A stretch of 64,000 nt of DNA, taken from positions 1 through 64,000 of IMG/VR virus record IMGVR_UViG_3300032323_001417; one strand, given 5' to 3'. Below are positions 1 through 6,463 of this stretch, piece after piece. The notes below the pieces were generated by a model. The model saw only the letters and a program-made list of their open reading frames with translations. It made no database searches and was not told where the DNA came from. The translations under genes were made by a program, and so were the position numbers. The stretch is from a virus. Each line of letters starts with the position of its first letter. Position 1 is the first letter of the stretch.

Positions 1-77
1 ACATAAAACTCTGGCATCTGCTTACTTGTAGGGATAGTCTGTGTGTATTCTACTGTAACGCCTTCTAATGTTTTCAT
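1..77 (-). CDS. Partial hypothetical protein, N-terminus only
   Basis: Last visible gene of the leftward operon; it runs off the left edge. The visible start reads MKTLEGVTVEYTQTIPTSK, with an AGGAT ribosome-binding sequence about 7 bases upstream of the ATG. It follows the stop of the preceding gene by 13 bases, so it is probably co-transcribed. Too little is visible to assign a function. Confidence 0.6.
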   Translation of the reverse strand, partial: MKTLEGVTVEYTQTIPTSKQMPEFY

Positions 78-90
78 AGTTCGTATCCTA

Positions 91-324
91 CTACACTTTC
101 TTTGGAATGTCAAGTCTTGTTAGGTTATAAGCCAGGATTTCTTCTAGCCTCTGATATTCAGCTAATTCTTCTGAACCCTCTTCTGCAAACTCCCAATGTC
201 CAGTAGTTTTATTATAAATAGTTCCGTCACCCTCTTCTAGCATTACGTTGGTGGTTTCAGCATCTACCATGAAAGCTCCCCAGTCCTCGTCATAAACTAC
301 AACCCAATGATGTTGATAACTCAT
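91..324 (-). CDS. Hypothetical acidic protein, 77 aa
   Basis: I do not recognise this protein. It is acidic and rich in aromatic residues, with a short run (HHWVVVYDEDWGAF) that looks like beta strands and a Glu-rich C-terminal half likely to be helical. An AAGGAG ribosome-binding site lies 8 bases before the ATG, and the start codon overlaps the stop of the upstream gene (ATGA), so the two are translationally coupled. It belongs to the leftward mini-operon driven from about position 1,490. Confidence 0.7.
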   Translation of the reverse strand: MSYQHHWVVVYDEDWGAFMVDAETTNVMLEEGDGTIYNKTTGHWEFAEEGSEELAEYQRLEEILAYNLTRLDIPKKV

Positions 325-488
325 ACTTCAAACTCCTTAAATGTATCTACTACTACTTGACATACATGATCAAGGTTAATAAGTGTTTTGCAAAAATCCA
401 GGTGGGTCAAAAGATTTTCCTGCAACTGTTCTCTAAGTAATTCTAGTGGTAGCACATCAAAGTGTACCTCATCTTGCCAAGTGTTCAT
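321..488 (-). CDS. Hypothetical protein, 55 aa
   Basis: The start is placed at the ATG beginning MNTWQDEVHFD because an AGGAGAAG ribosome-binding site sits just upstream. The longer reading frame would overlap the upstream zinc-ribbon gene completely. The start overlaps the upstream stop as ATGA and the stop overlaps the next start as ATGA, so the whole run is tightly coupled. The sequence is a mixed helical protein with two Cys (FCKTL, HVCQV). No family recognised. Confidence 0.65.
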   Translation of the reverse strand: MNTWQDEVHFDVLPLELLREQLQENLLTHLDFCKTLINLDHVCQVVVDTFKEFEV

Positions 489-610
489 ACTTCTACTTCT
501 CCTAAGTCCATTAGATATTCTTCTTTGCCACATTCTATGCAACTAAATACCATTTCATCTTCATACTCTAGAAAGGTAGCGTCACACATACAGCACTTAA
601 CCTTGTTCAT
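485..610 (-). CDS. Zinc-ribbon microprotein, 41 aa
   Basis: A short reading frame starting MNKVKCCMCDATF and carrying two CxxC pairs (CCMC near residues 6-9 and CIEC near 24-27), the pattern of a small zinc ribbon. The stop overlaps the next ATG (ATGA). The upstream ribosome-binding site is weak. Small zinc-binding proteins of this kind in phages often bind nucleic acid or host proteins, but nothing here says which. That it is real is supported by the coupling and the Cys pairs rather than by length. Confidence 0.6.
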   Translation of the reverse strand: MNKVKCCMCDATFLEYEDEMVFSCIECGKEEYLMDLGEVEV

Positions 611-617
611 CAACATA

Positions 618-800
618 CTATACCTCGTGTACGATTACGTCTTGTAGGTGCATAACTTCGGGGTCAATCTTGTAATAACTCAAAATGTTCTGTCTTGCTT
701 GTTCAATAATAAACTCATCAGATAAGTCTGGCTCATCAAAAGAAACACTTGTAATCATTACCATAGCCTCTAATACAAACTCTACATTATAGTTATACAT
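618..800 (-). CDS. Hypothetical protein, 60 aa
   Basis: An acidic protein starting MYNYNVEFVLEAMVMITSVSF, with alternating hydrophobic residues suggesting strands and a helical middle (DEFIIEQARQNILSYY). The ATG overlaps the stop of the upstream gene (TAATG), with GGAG about 8 bases upstream, indicating re-initiation in a coupled operon. No family recognised. Confidence 0.65.
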   Translation of the reverse strand: MYNYNVEFVLEAMVMITSVSFDEPDLSDEFIIEQARQNILSYYKIDPEVMHLQDVIVHEV

Positions 801-1027
801 TAGTTAATCTCCACTTCTAATCCGTGATACTCTAAAGAAATCATTGTCTGTTCTAAGTCAGCAGAGTCGTCACACTCATCATAGTAGCCAAGGTTCTTAA
901 AATGATTCCAAGCATCATCATTGTCAAATTCTGGGTTCTCTGCTACATACGCTTCCCAGTCTTTTTGATCTATCTTCATTGACCATTGTGATTCAAAAGT
1001 TCCTTGAAAGGTTCCTGTCAAATACAT
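800..1027 (-). CDS. Hypothetical acidic protein, 75 aa
   Basis: Not recognised. It has an N-terminal beta-like segment (TGTFQGTFESQWSMKI), then a strongly acidic, Trp/Tyr-containing middle and a C-terminal short strand. Both ends overlap the neighbouring genes by the TAATG arrangement, so it is expressed as part of the leftward operon 1,451 to 1. Confidence 0.65.
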   Translation of the reverse strand: MYLTGTFQGTFESQWSMKIDQKDWEAYVAENPEFDNDDAWNHFKNLGYYDECDDSADLEQTMISLEYHGLEVEIN

Positions 1028-1284
1028 TACACTATCTCCAGTCTGTTCTTGGCAAAGAATAGGTCTGTGCCGTCTTCATCTTTAATTGAAATCTGTGCGG
1101 GTACATCAAATTTGTCAAGGAATAAATTATGTTCTATCTGCCATTCTTGATCTTTAACAAATTCAATCATTGCTTCGTGACTAATAGGATAACCATGAAT
1201 ACCATACTCACCTGTTGCCAACATCATTTTAATTAATGCCTCTTCTGAATAAATAATTTCTGTTGTTGCTACTAGATAGGTCAT
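1027..1284 (-). CDS. Hypothetical protein, 85 aa
   Basis: Starts MTYLVATTEIIYSEEALIKM; an acidic alpha/beta-looking protein without recognisable motifs. The start overlaps the upstream stop as ATGA and the stop overlaps the next ATG as TAATG. It is the second gene of the operon whose promoter lies at 1,481-1,502. Confidence 0.65.
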   Translation of the reverse strand: MTYLVATTEIIYSEEALIKMMLATGEYGIHGYPISHEAMIEFVKDQEWQIEHNLFLDKFDVPAQISIKDEDGTDLFFAKNRLEIV

Positions 1285-1451
1285 ACCTTTTTCTCCCTAA
1301 TTACTATTTGAACCATTTCTTCTGTGTTATAAAACTTCTTTACAAAATTATAAGCAGTTTCCCATTGTTCTAATTCAATGCCACCAACATTGTGTAATTC
1401 AACAAAGTGGTCTGCTAACTCACTTAGTAGTGGGTCTGTTACGTCAATCAT
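1281..1451 (-). CDS. Hypothetical protein, 56 aa, first gene of leftward operon
   Basis: I chose the start at MIDVTDPLLSELADHF because an AAAGGAC ribosome-binding site lies just upstream. The longer frame would begin inside the promoter's -10 region. The product looks all-helical (ELADHFVELHNVGG, WETAYNFVKKFY). First gene after the promoter at 1,481-1,502, with a leader carrying the recurrent ACCTACAA motif. Function unknown. Confidence 0.65.
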   Translation of the reverse strand: MIDVTDPLLSELADHFVELHNVGGIELEQWETAYNFVKKFYNTEEMVQIVIREKKV

Positions 1452-1480
1452 TTTTGTCCTTTTGTAGGTTGATACTTTGT

Positions 1481-1502
1481 ATCCTATCACAGGGGTCTGA
1501 CA
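1481..1502 (-). promoter_or_regulatory. Left-arm promoter (TGTCAGACC + extended -10)
   Basis: On the minus strand TGTCAGACC is followed, at the spacing shared by all copies (16 bases from its first T to the hexamer), by TGA-TAGGAT, an extended -10. There is no -35 match at 17 bases. It serves the operon 1,451 to 1; ACCTACAA follows in the leader. Confidence 0.7.
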
Positions 1503-1631
1503 TTTTTGCCCAGGCTATTCCAGAGGAGTTCTTAATTGTTCATAAATGACTAATAAGATAAACAGGGGGCGCGGCTCTCAGCTCGTGAGAGTGAGCAGTT
1601 TATAGTCTGGTTATGGTGCTCAGGACTGTCC
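1494..1631. repeat. Modular intergenic repeat, unit 1
   Basis: Contains in order GGTCTGACA (reverse of the promoter element), CCAGG, TTCTTAA and GGGGCGCGGCT (1,566-1,576). A TCTCA-GCTCG-TGAGA hairpin (1,576-1,590), a GAGCA/TGCTC stem (1,593-1,597 with 1,617-1,621) and CAGGACTGTCC follow. This unit lacks a perfect TTATCCACA box. It lies in the 190-base gap between two leftward genes and probably ends the 1,685 gene's transcript. Confidence 0.65.
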
Positions 1632-1684
1632 CCTTTATTTATTCTCCGTGGCTGTGGGAGTTTCTTCCGTTCGGTTGTGTCCTA

Positions 1685-2674
1685 CTAGGCGAAAGCAACT
1701 TCTTTCACAATGGAAAGTAGTTTGTTCTTTTCTGCTGTGATAACTGGGTCAAAGCCTGATGCACTTGCAAGGATTCCCTCGTTGTTGCCATTACGGGCAG
1801 AACGATACCAGTCAAGTCTTTCAGTCAATGTGTTAAAAGCACCCCAAGCAGTATTGTTAATCATTGAATTAGTATCTGATGCAAAAATCTCATCTAACAA
1901 TTCAATCTTGGTTTCCCACTTGGTCATTGCACCCTTTGCATCTTTCTTTGGCATTGGATAAGCCTTTTCAACAATCTTATTGAAAGTATCTTTTGTGATT
2001 TCCTTTTCAATAAGTTCTTGAGCCATTTTGTCAAAAGCATCCATGTAAGTATTAGCAAGACCCAATGCTTCACGAGCAACTAAGATACGACCCTCAAGTG
2101 TTGATGTGTGTCGCATCTTGAAAGACTGCTTAACACCACGAAGAGCCATGTCAAGAGTGTTAGCACACACAACACGAACAGGTGTTACTGATGCACGAAC
2201 AGCAAGTGAACCGTCATGTGATGTGTTTACAAGTAAGTAAGACTTAACAACATCTGCAACGCCACTTGGGTCAAGTACGGTCTCACGCTCAAGAGCAAGA
2301 GAACCAAATACAACACGACCATTCTTTAGTGAACCAGCGGTTTCCCAACGAGCACCGTCAAGAAGATTATCTGCAAAAGCAAATAGTTCTTCATTCTGTA
2401 AAGTCTGGTAACGCTCACCAACAACTGCTAGAACATCTGGGTGTCCGTCTTCTGGGTGGTCACGAACAACAAGAAAGTTAGATTTGCTTGATGTGTAATC
2501 TTCAGGTAGTTGAACATCTTCAAGACGTACATTCCAGTTTGATAAGTTTGCTATGTCCATAACTTCACTTGTGGTGTGCTCTTCTGTAACAACAGTTCCT
2601 AGACCATGCCAAGCAGGTTCACGAAATGAATACATAGAACCAACACCGTTTATAACTTCGACTGCATCAGCCAT
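1685..2674 (-). CDS. DUF932 / phage-plasmid-like protein (TIGR03299 type)
   Basis: A 329-residue protein with the features of the DUF932 family: an N-terminal EPAWHGLGTVV segment (residues about 19-29), VVGERYQTLQNEELF (about 84-98), LLVNTSHDGSLAVRAS (about 148-163) and PVRVVCANTLDMAL (about 165-178). Family members are widespread in phages, plasmids and actinobacteria near recombination or replication genes, but the biochemical role is not established. Length is normal. The start has AGGAG 6 bases upstream and its own TGTCAGACC promoter at 2,710-2,731. Flanked by modular repeats on both sides, so probably monocistronic. Confidence 0.85.
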   Translation of the reverse strand: MADAVEVINGVGSMYSFREPAWHGLGTVVTEEHTTSEVMDIANLSNWNVRLEDVQLPEDYTSSKSNFLVVRDHPEDGHPDVLAVVGERYQTLQNEELFAFADNLLDGARWETAGSLKNGRVVFGSLALERETVLDPSGVADVVKSYLLVNTSHDGSLAVRASVTPVRVVCANTLDMALRGVKQSFKMRHTSTLEGRILVAREALGLANTYMDAFDKMAQELIEKEITKDTFNKIVEKAYPMPKKDAKGAMTKWETKIELLDEIFASDTNSMINNTAWGAFNTLTERLDWYRSARNGNNEGILASASGFDPVITAEKNKLLSIVKEVAFA

Positions 2675-2709
2675 TTTTTCTCCTATTAGGTAGTTTGTTT
2701 AATAGTCTT

Positions 2710-2731
2710 ACTATAACACAAAGGTCTGACA
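2710..2731 (-). promoter_or_regulatory. Left-arm promoter for the DUF932 gene
   Basis: Minus-strand TGTCAGACC followed at the standard spacing by TGT-TATAGT (extended -10). The leader contains ACCTAATAGGAG immediately before the ATG. Confidence 0.7.
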
Positions 2732-2852
2732 TTTCCTAATCTCATCAGACATTTCAGGGGCATTTTTTAATCTTCTTAAATAACGATTTGATAACGGGGC
2801 GCGGATCAAGCTTTGAGAGGGGGCAGTTTATTGTCAATGCCCAGGACTTTCC
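2723..2852. repeat. Modular intergenic repeat, unit 2
   Basis: GGTCTGACA, CAGGGG, TTCTTAAATAA and GGGGCGCGGAT (2,796-2,806), then the hairpin TCAA-GCT-TTGA (2,806-2,816), the stem GGGCA/TGCCC (2,821-2,825 with 2,838-2,842) and CAGGACTTTCC. The two stems match those of unit 1 with compensatory changes (GAGCA/TGCTC versus GGGCA/TGCCC). Confidence 0.65.
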
Positions 2853-2867
2853 TACCTACTAGGAAAC

Positions 2868-3377
2868 CTAGTACCTTTCGTCTATTGAATCAATGTCTGC
2901 ATCAGATTCTAAAATCTCATACTTAGATTCATTAGAAGAGATTTCAATGTCAAAGTCATAGATGCTTAGGTCAGACACATCTTCATTAACTGGAATGGAA
3001 ACAGTTGCTTTGATTGTTACATTGAATTCAACTTCAACTTCTTTAGATAAATCAATACCAAAGATGTTTGCAATTTCAGTTGCGTGTTCTTCACCAATCT
3101 CATCAAAGTTCTCAACAAGGTATTCTTTTAACTTGTCTTGTGCTCGTGAGTTACGGTTGTTGGTTTCTTGCACTGCATCTAGTCTCCAGTAAGTTCTGGA
3201 AATGTCGTCTGCATTTTCTACTTCAAACTTTGAATCTGAAGGTGTGCCATAGTAGTAGCCCTTGCGTACTAAGATAGTTGCCTTTGGGTCATACGCTGGT
3301 GTTACTGCCACTTGGTCTGTCATTGGTGTTATAGTTGCTGGTATTCCGAATGTTGGCTCACTTGTTGTGAATTCCAC
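2868..3377 (-). CDS. Hypothetical acidic protein, 169 aa
   Basis: Start is GTG with AAGGAG 8 bases upstream. The N-terminal third is low in charge; the middle (RNSRAQDKLKEYLVENFDEIGEEHATEIANIFG) looks helical. A beta-rich C-terminal part follows (VEVEFNVTIKATVSIPVNED) with a very acidic tail. No family recognised. It follows the 3,380 gene by two bases but also has a promoter at 3,411-3,432 further upstream that could serve it, since that element sits inside the upstream gene's 3' end. Confidence 0.65.
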   Translation of the reverse strand: MEFTTSEPTFGIPATITPMTDQVAVTPAYDPKATILVRKGYYYGTPSDSKFEVENADDISRTYWRLDAVQETNNRNSRAQDKLKEYLVENFDEIGEEHATEIANIFGIDLSKEVEVEFNVTIKATVSIPVNEDVSDLSIYDFDIEISSNESKYEILESDADIDSIDERY

Positions 3378-3379
3378 GT

Positions 3380-4174
3380 TTATTCTCCTTGTAGGTTGGT
3401 TGTTGAAACTAGTGTATCAGAGAGGTCTGACAATTCTTGCCATTCCTCTAATTCCGTGTCCCACTTGTATTTAGTGGTATCTATTGGGCAATCTTCAAAA
3501 GCATACTCAATGTCTTCATACTGACATTGACACTCTCTTTCTAATGCCTCGTAGTCTGCGTGGCTTGATGGAATGTCGTACTCATTACAGGCAATGTCTT
3601 CTCCACCTAAGAATGTGCAACTGCCACCCCAACCTTGCTCTTCCTCATACTCATAGTCAAACTCAAGAGTTGGATACTGTTCTGATAGTTTCATTAGAAC
3701 CTCACCAACAGGACTCCAAGCGGTTTGGAAATGGTACATAACAGAACCATCATCATTAACTGTTTTAATAGTGTTAGGATAATCATTATTATTATCTACT
3801 GCTACGTCCCACTTAGTTCCCCAGTTACGGCAGTTCCAATGATACCAGTCTTGGTCTTCTTTCATAGAGCGAACAAACTCTTGCATAAAAGATTCGCCAT
3901 CCATTTTGCCATCTTCATTTACTTTGATGTTCTTGTTACCCTTGAAAGTATCTGTTTCATAGTATGCTTCAAGGTCTGTTGGTTTTACAATGTTCCAAAA
4001 AGCAAATACAGGATTGTCATAGTGCTGTTCGTCAGCAACCCAAACAATTTCATTGTTTTCAAATTTGTGTTCAGGAAAATGTTTTACGAATGGCTGGTTA
4101 AGTTGTGCAACCATCTTATCTAATTCTGACTGTTCGCCAGATACAACTAATGTGTTAAATACCCAGTTTGGCAT
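3380..4174 (-). CDS. Api92-like ferredoxin-fold phage protein
   Basis: A 264-residue protein opening with MPNWVFNTLVVSG and carrying NWGTKWDV (about residues 118-125) and FQTAWSPVGEVLMKLSEQYP. This combination typifies the Api92/YubB-like family (ferredoxin-like domain) found in phages and plasmids; its function is unknown. The C-terminal part is strongly acidic with several Cys (ECQCQYED, FEDCPID). Promoter at 4,205-4,226 and an ACCTACTAG leader. Confidence is high for the family, none for function. Confidence 0.8.
   Translation of the reverse strand: MPNWVFNTLVVSGEQSELDKMVAQLNQPFVKHFPEHKFENNEIVWVADEQHYDNPVFAFWNIVKPTDLEAYYETDTFKGNKNIKVNEDGKMDGESFMQEFVRSMKEDQDWYHWNCRNWGTKWDVAVDNNNDYPNTIKTVNDDGSVMYHFQTAWSPVGEVLMKLSEQYPTLEFDYEYEEEQGWGGSCTFLGGEDIACNEYDIPSSHADYEALERECQCQYEDIEYAFEDCPIDTTKYKWDTELEEWQELSDLSDTLVSTTNLQGE
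3411..3432 (-). promoter_or_regulatory. Left-arm promoter inside the 3' end of the Api92-like gene
   Basis: Minus-strand TGTCAGACC with TGA-TACACT at the standard spacing. It overlaps the coding end of the upstream gene and points at the 2,868-3,377 gene; an ACCTACAAGGAG leader follows. Confidence 0.6.
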
Positions 4175-4204
4175 TGTTACTTCTTTCTAGTAGGTTATGA
4201 TGAA

Positions 4205-4226
4205 ATCATACCACAAGGGTCTGACA
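4205..4226 (-). promoter_or_regulatory. Left-arm promoter for the Api92-like gene
   Basis: Minus-strand TGTCAGACC, then TGG-TATGAT at the standard spacing; leader with ACCTACTAG. Confidence 0.7.
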
Positions 4227-4281
4227 TTTTCAGGGGCTCTTCTTAAACTTCTTAAATAAGTTATCCACAGGGGGCGCGGCT
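4218..4281. repeat. Modular intergenic repeat, unit 3 (with DnaA box)
   Basis: Compact unit: GGTCTGACA, CAGGGG, TTCTTAAA, perfect DnaA box TTATCCACA (4,261-4,269) directly followed by GGGGCGCGGCT (4,271-4,281). It abuts the tRNA 3' side. Confidence 0.7.
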
Positions 4282-4290
4282 TAGCTCTGC

Positions 4291-4363
4291 GATCTGGATG
4301 GGACTTGAACCCACGACCTCCGCCGTGACAGGGCGGTGCTCTAACCAACTGAGCCACCAGACC
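4291..4363 (-). tRNA. tRNA-Asp (anticodon GUC)
   Basis: A 73-base minus-strand cloverleaf. The acceptor stem GGTCTGG pairs with CCAGATC (one G-U). The anticodon stem CCGCC/GGCGG encloses the loop CTGTCAC with anticodon GTC (plus-strand 4,327-4,329), and the T-loop region reads GTGGG-TTCAAGT-CCCAT. No CCA is encoded. It lies downstream of the 4,448-4,924 gene and just before repeat unit 3. It reads GAC/GAU codons. Confidence 0.92.
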
Positions 4364-4447
4364 AAAGGTGTGCCAGGATTTAGATCTCTATCATTCAATC
4401 ACCAACAACCTGGCGGTATTGGCTACCTTTTAATTAATTGAGTTACC
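4364..4447. other. Short spacer between tRNA and the MGLDMYL gene
   Basis: Non-coding spacer. It contains a possible weak stem GCCAGG/CCTGGC with a long loop, and I see no gene in it. Confidence 0.4.
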
Positions 4448-4924
4448 TTACCAAGAGGCTTGGTACTCAAAATAGTCGAACTTACTATTGAGGCATCTGT
4501 CAATAATACCAATAGTGTCATTCAAATCTCCAAAGTAATACTCATCATAGTTAGTAGAACCAAAGAAGAATCCACTACCTGTTGGCAATTCTTCTTCTGC
4601 TACTTCTGGATTAGCAATTACATTTATGCAAGTTTCTTTTAGAGTTTCTAAATCTTCTCTACGAACTGTAATTGGCTGACATTCATCAACACCATCTGCT
4701 AAGTTATTTACAAACCAATGATGAATCATGTTTGACTTACGCCAGTAACCCATTGGTACATCAACGGTAATTCCAGCAAAGCCAGTAGTGTCAATTACAT
4801 CTTCTAATTCAAGACTGCTGACAATTTCATTGAATAGAGGATTTATTGTGTCCTCATCAGTTTGACGATTAAAGTTGTGACGGTATACATACTCACTTGC
4901 ACGAAGGTACATGTCTAGTCCCAT
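4448..4924 (-). CDS. MGLDMYL-type conserved phage protein
   Basis: A 158-residue protein beginning MGLDMYLRASEYVY and containing MGYWRKSNMIHHWFV about 60 residues in. Proteins with this opening and the GYWRK-N-IH-WF motif recur in many phages and prophages and have no assigned function. I place the start at the second ATG because GGAG lies 7 bases upstream of it, whereas the first ATG (4,936) has no clear site. It ends FDYFEYQASW. Promoter at 4,955-4,976. Confidence 0.75.
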   Translation of the reverse strand: MGLDMYLRASEYVYRHNFNRQTDEDTINPLFNEIVSSLELEDVIDTTGFAGITVDVPMGYWRKSNMIHHWFVNNLADGVDECQPITVRREDLETLKETCINVIANPEVAEEELPTGSGFFFGSTNYDEYYFGDLNDTIGIIDRCLNSKFDYFEYQASW

Positions 4925-4954
4925 TGTGGACTCCATTCTTTTGTAGGTAAGTTT

Positions 4955-4976
4955 ATCTTAGCAGAGAGGTCTGACA
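4955..4976 (-). promoter_or_regulatory. Left-arm promoter for the MGLDMYL gene
   Basis: Minus-strand TGTCAGACC, then TGC-TAAGAT at the standard spacing; ACCTACAAAAG leader. It sits immediately downstream of the terminator at 4,983-5,015. Confidence 0.7.
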
Positions 4977-4982
4977 GTTTTA

Positions 4983-5015
4983 AGGTGGGGTGCAAGGGTA
5001 AGAAACACCCCACCT
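4983..5015 (-). terminator. Intrinsic-type terminator, 10-bp perfect stem
   Basis: AGGTGGGGTG pairs perfectly with CACCCCACCT around a 13-base loop, placed 14 bases after the stop of the 5,029-5,184 gene and followed on the minus strand by TAAAACTG. The hairpin is strong; the U-tract is poor. Confidence 0.75.
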
Positions 5016-5028
5016 AAACTTGTCTTAA

Positions 5029-5184
5029 CTACTTAGCAGTAGTCCAACGGTCTTGACCATTTACATCAAGACGGATACGCATTGAGCCGTTAGCGTTCTT
5101 TACGACTTCCTGAACGATACCAGTTACTTTGCTCTTTGCTGTTACGAACTGTGAGCCAACAGTTGGGGCGATTGTCTTTGCCAT
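5029..5184 (-). CDS. Small conserved-looking protein, 51 aa
   Basis: Starts MAKTIAPTVGSQFVTAKSK and ends RIRLDVNGQDRWTTAK. It looks like a compact beta-barrel-type protein (alternating strands, VTGIVQEVVKNANGS). I recall similar short proteins ending in a DVNGxxRWTT segment from actinophages, but cannot name a family. Codon use is richer in GC than its neighbours (for example ATCGCCCCA, CGTATCCGTCTTGAT), suggesting high expression. It has its own promoter (5,235-5,256) and a strong terminator, so it is a single-gene transcript. Confidence 0.75.
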   Translation of the reverse strand: MAKTIAPTVGSQFVTAKSKVTGIVQEVVKNANGSMRIRLDVNGQDRWTTAK

Positions 5185-5234
5185 TTGCTTCTCTTTTCTT
5201 TGGGGGAATTGTTTCCCGTTGTTGTTATAGTAAT

Positions 5235-5256
5235 ACTATACCAGAAAGGTCTGACA
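5235..5256 (-). promoter_or_regulatory. Left-arm promoter for the 51-aa gene
   Basis: Minus-strand TGTCAGACC, then TGG-TATAGT at the standard spacing, the closest of the set to a consensus extended -10. The leader lacks the ACCTAC motif. Confidence 0.7.
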
Positions 5257-5339
5257 AAATCAAATCCATTCAGGTAATTCCAGGGTGATAAAGATCACTT
5301 CTTAAATGCTTGACAAATATGGGATCTTGGGGCGCGGCT
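5248..5339. repeat. Modular intergenic repeat, unit 4
   Basis: GGTCTGACA, two CAGG elements, TTCTTAAA and GGGGCGCGGCT (5,329-5,339). On the minus strand GCT-GCGA-AGC forms a small GNRA-loop hairpin before CGCGCCCC. There is no DnaA box in this unit. Confidence 0.6.
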
Positions 5340-5348
5340 TCGCAGCTC

Positions 5349-5477
5349 CTACACCCTTTCCCTTTCTCGCAGGTATTCAATGTAAATTTCAGTAGATGCC
5401 ATTTCACTCATTAGTCTATCTAACTTAGTAAATGTATCTTCTTCAATTACTTCTGGTTTCTTATTAAATAATTTCAT
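5349..5477 (-). CDS. Hypothetical protein, 42 aa
   Basis: Starts MKLFNKKPEVIEEDTFTK and is predicted to be helical (LDRLMSEMASTEIYIEYLRERERV), perhaps a short coiled coil. The start is set by the ATGA overlap with the upstream gene; the longer frame overlaps that gene entirely. Last gene of the leftward operon 6,332 to 5,349. No family recognised. Confidence 0.65.
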   Translation of the reverse strand: MKLFNKKPEVIEEDTFTKLDRLMSEMASTEIYIEYLRERERV

Positions 5478-5623
5478 AGCCATTCTGCTAAATCTCCATC
5501 TGCTATTTCTGAATAGTCCATACCTTGTGATTCTGCAATTGCTTCCCACAATTGTTCTTCTGTGTAGTTTCCATCTGGATACCACTCTGTTAAAATACCG
5601 TATAAATCTTTCATCTTACTCAT
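5474..5623 (-). CDS. Hypothetical acidic protein, 49 aa
   Basis: Begins MSKMKDLYGILTEWYPDG; an acidic small protein (EEQLWEAIAESQGMDYSEI) likely to be a helical bundle. TAATG overlap with the upstream gene and ATGA overlap with the downstream one show coupling. Another in-frame ATG three codons later is possible. Function unknown. Confidence 0.65.
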   Translation of the reverse strand: MSKMKDLYGILTEWYPDGNYTEEQLWEAIAESQGMDYSEIADGDLAEWL

Positions 5624-5961
5624 TATGCAAATACCTTTCCATACAATTCAACTGTGCTACCGTCATCTAAATCGGTAAGTAGATTGTTTACTAAATCTAA
5701 TACAACTGTCTTATCAAAATTGTTACCAATTTCTGAACGGTTAATTGCATAGATACCAAAACCAGTTTCATCTAAAACATAGTCTTTAATCAGGTGTGAG
5801 ATAACCATACGGGTAAAGTATGAATAGTCACCCTTGCGTGGCTGTGCGTGTACCAATGCATCAATTAAATCATTTTCCCAATTTGATTCACCCCAATGTG
5901 AATACAAGACGGTTAATGATTCTGTTCCATCATCAAATACGAAATTAATTCTTGCACCCAT
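5623..5961 (-). CDS. Hypothetical protein, 112 aa
   Basis: Starts MGARINFVFDDGTESLTVLYSHWGE, a beta-hairpin-like opening, followed by helical segments and KGDYSYFTRMVISHLI. Similar small proteins opening with a strand and SHWGG/SHWGE are common in phages, where they are hypothetical. The SD-like AAAGGAAGCAGG lies inside the end of the upstream gene. Function unknown. Confidence 0.65.
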   Translation of the reverse strand: MGARINFVFDDGTESLTVLYSHWGESNWENDLIDALVHAQPRKGDYSYFTRMVISHLIKDYVLDETGFGIYAINRSEIGNNFDKTVVLDLVNNLLTDLDDGSTVELYGKVFA

Positions 5962-5962
5962 T

Positions 5963-6079
5963 TTAGTAACCTGCTTCCTTTAACATTTTTTCAATTGCTT
6001 GCAATTCTTCGGTAGACAATTTCTCAATTGCCTTTTCATCTATAACACCCTCAAATAAGTTTATTAGTAGTTCACTCAT
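5963..6079 (-). CDS. Hypothetical helical microprotein, 38 aa
   Basis: MSELLINLFEGVIDEKAIEKL then STEELQAIEKMLKEAGY. An amphipathic two-helix peptide with no family assignment. It fills the exact gap between the 6,081 and 5,623 genes with one-base spacing on each side, the main reason to accept it. Confidence 0.6.
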   Translation of the reverse strand: MSELLINLFEGVIDEKAIEKLSTEELQAIEKMLKEAGY

Positions 6080-6080
6080 T

Positions 6081-6332
6081 TTATTCCTCTTCCCAACTAG
6101 CAAAATTATTCATAGTGCAAAAACAATCGTTACACATACCAGAAATAAATCTTTCACGAATACCTGCATCATAGTCTTTCAATACATCTTGACAATAAGC
6201 ACCTTGATTGTATGCAAATAATTGTTCTGATGAAATAGAAACGGTTTTGGTTGTGCCACAATCAGGGCAAGGTAATGATGTAACGACATAACGGTCATTC
6301 ATCACTTTCATTGGATTAGTCAAAGTGAACAT
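6081..6332 (-). CDS. Zinc-ribbon protein, 83 aa
   Basis: Has CPDCGTTKTVSI near residues 22-33 and CNDCFCTMNN near 69-78, a four-Cys zinc-ribbon arrangement separated by a helix with RERFISGMC. Resembles small actinophage proteins with the FI-G-C--C pattern; these have no known function. AAAGGA ribosome-binding site before the ATG; promoter at 6,363-6,384; first gene of a four-to-five-gene operon. Confidence 0.7.
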   Translation of the reverse strand: MFTLTNPMKVMNDRYVVTSLPCPDCGTTKTVSISSEQLFAYNQGAYCQDVLKDYDAGIRERFISGMCNDCFCTMNNFASWEEE

Positions 6333-6362
6333 AGTGTTCCTTTCGTTTGTAGGTATGATTTC

Positions 6363-6384
6363 ATCATAGCATAAGGGTCTGACA
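6363..6384 (-). promoter_or_regulatory. Left-arm promoter for the operon 6,332 to 5,349
   Basis: Minus-strand TGTCAGACC, then TGC-TATGAT at the standard spacing; ACCTACAAACG leader followed by AAAGGA. Confidence 0.7.
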
Positions 6385-6451
6385 TTTTCTCAGGGGGTCC
6401 AGGCTATTTTCTTAAAAGTCTTAAAAAAGTTATCCACAGGGGGGCGCGGCT
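6376..6451. repeat. Modular intergenic repeat, unit 5 (with DnaA box)
   Basis: GGTCTGACA, CAGGGGG, CTTAAAA, perfect DnaA box TTATCCACA (6,430-6,438) and GGGGCGCGGCT (6,441-6,451). On the minus strand a hairpin GGGGC-GCT / AGC-GCCCC can form directly after the 6,464 gene's stop, so this unit may also terminate that transcript. Confidence 0.7.
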
Positions 6452-6463
6452 CCCCAGCTGCCC

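Noticed and set aside
3725-4123. A 132-codon plus-strand frame
   Set aside because: Lies entirely opposite the Api92-like gene; the translation is Ile/Phe/Val-rich shadow sequence without a ribosome-binding site.
5349-5585. Longer 78-codon version of the 5,349 gene
   Set aside because: Its first 36 codons overlap the 5,474-5,623 gene and read as an Arg-rich shadow; the ATGA overlap at 5,477 gives a natural start.
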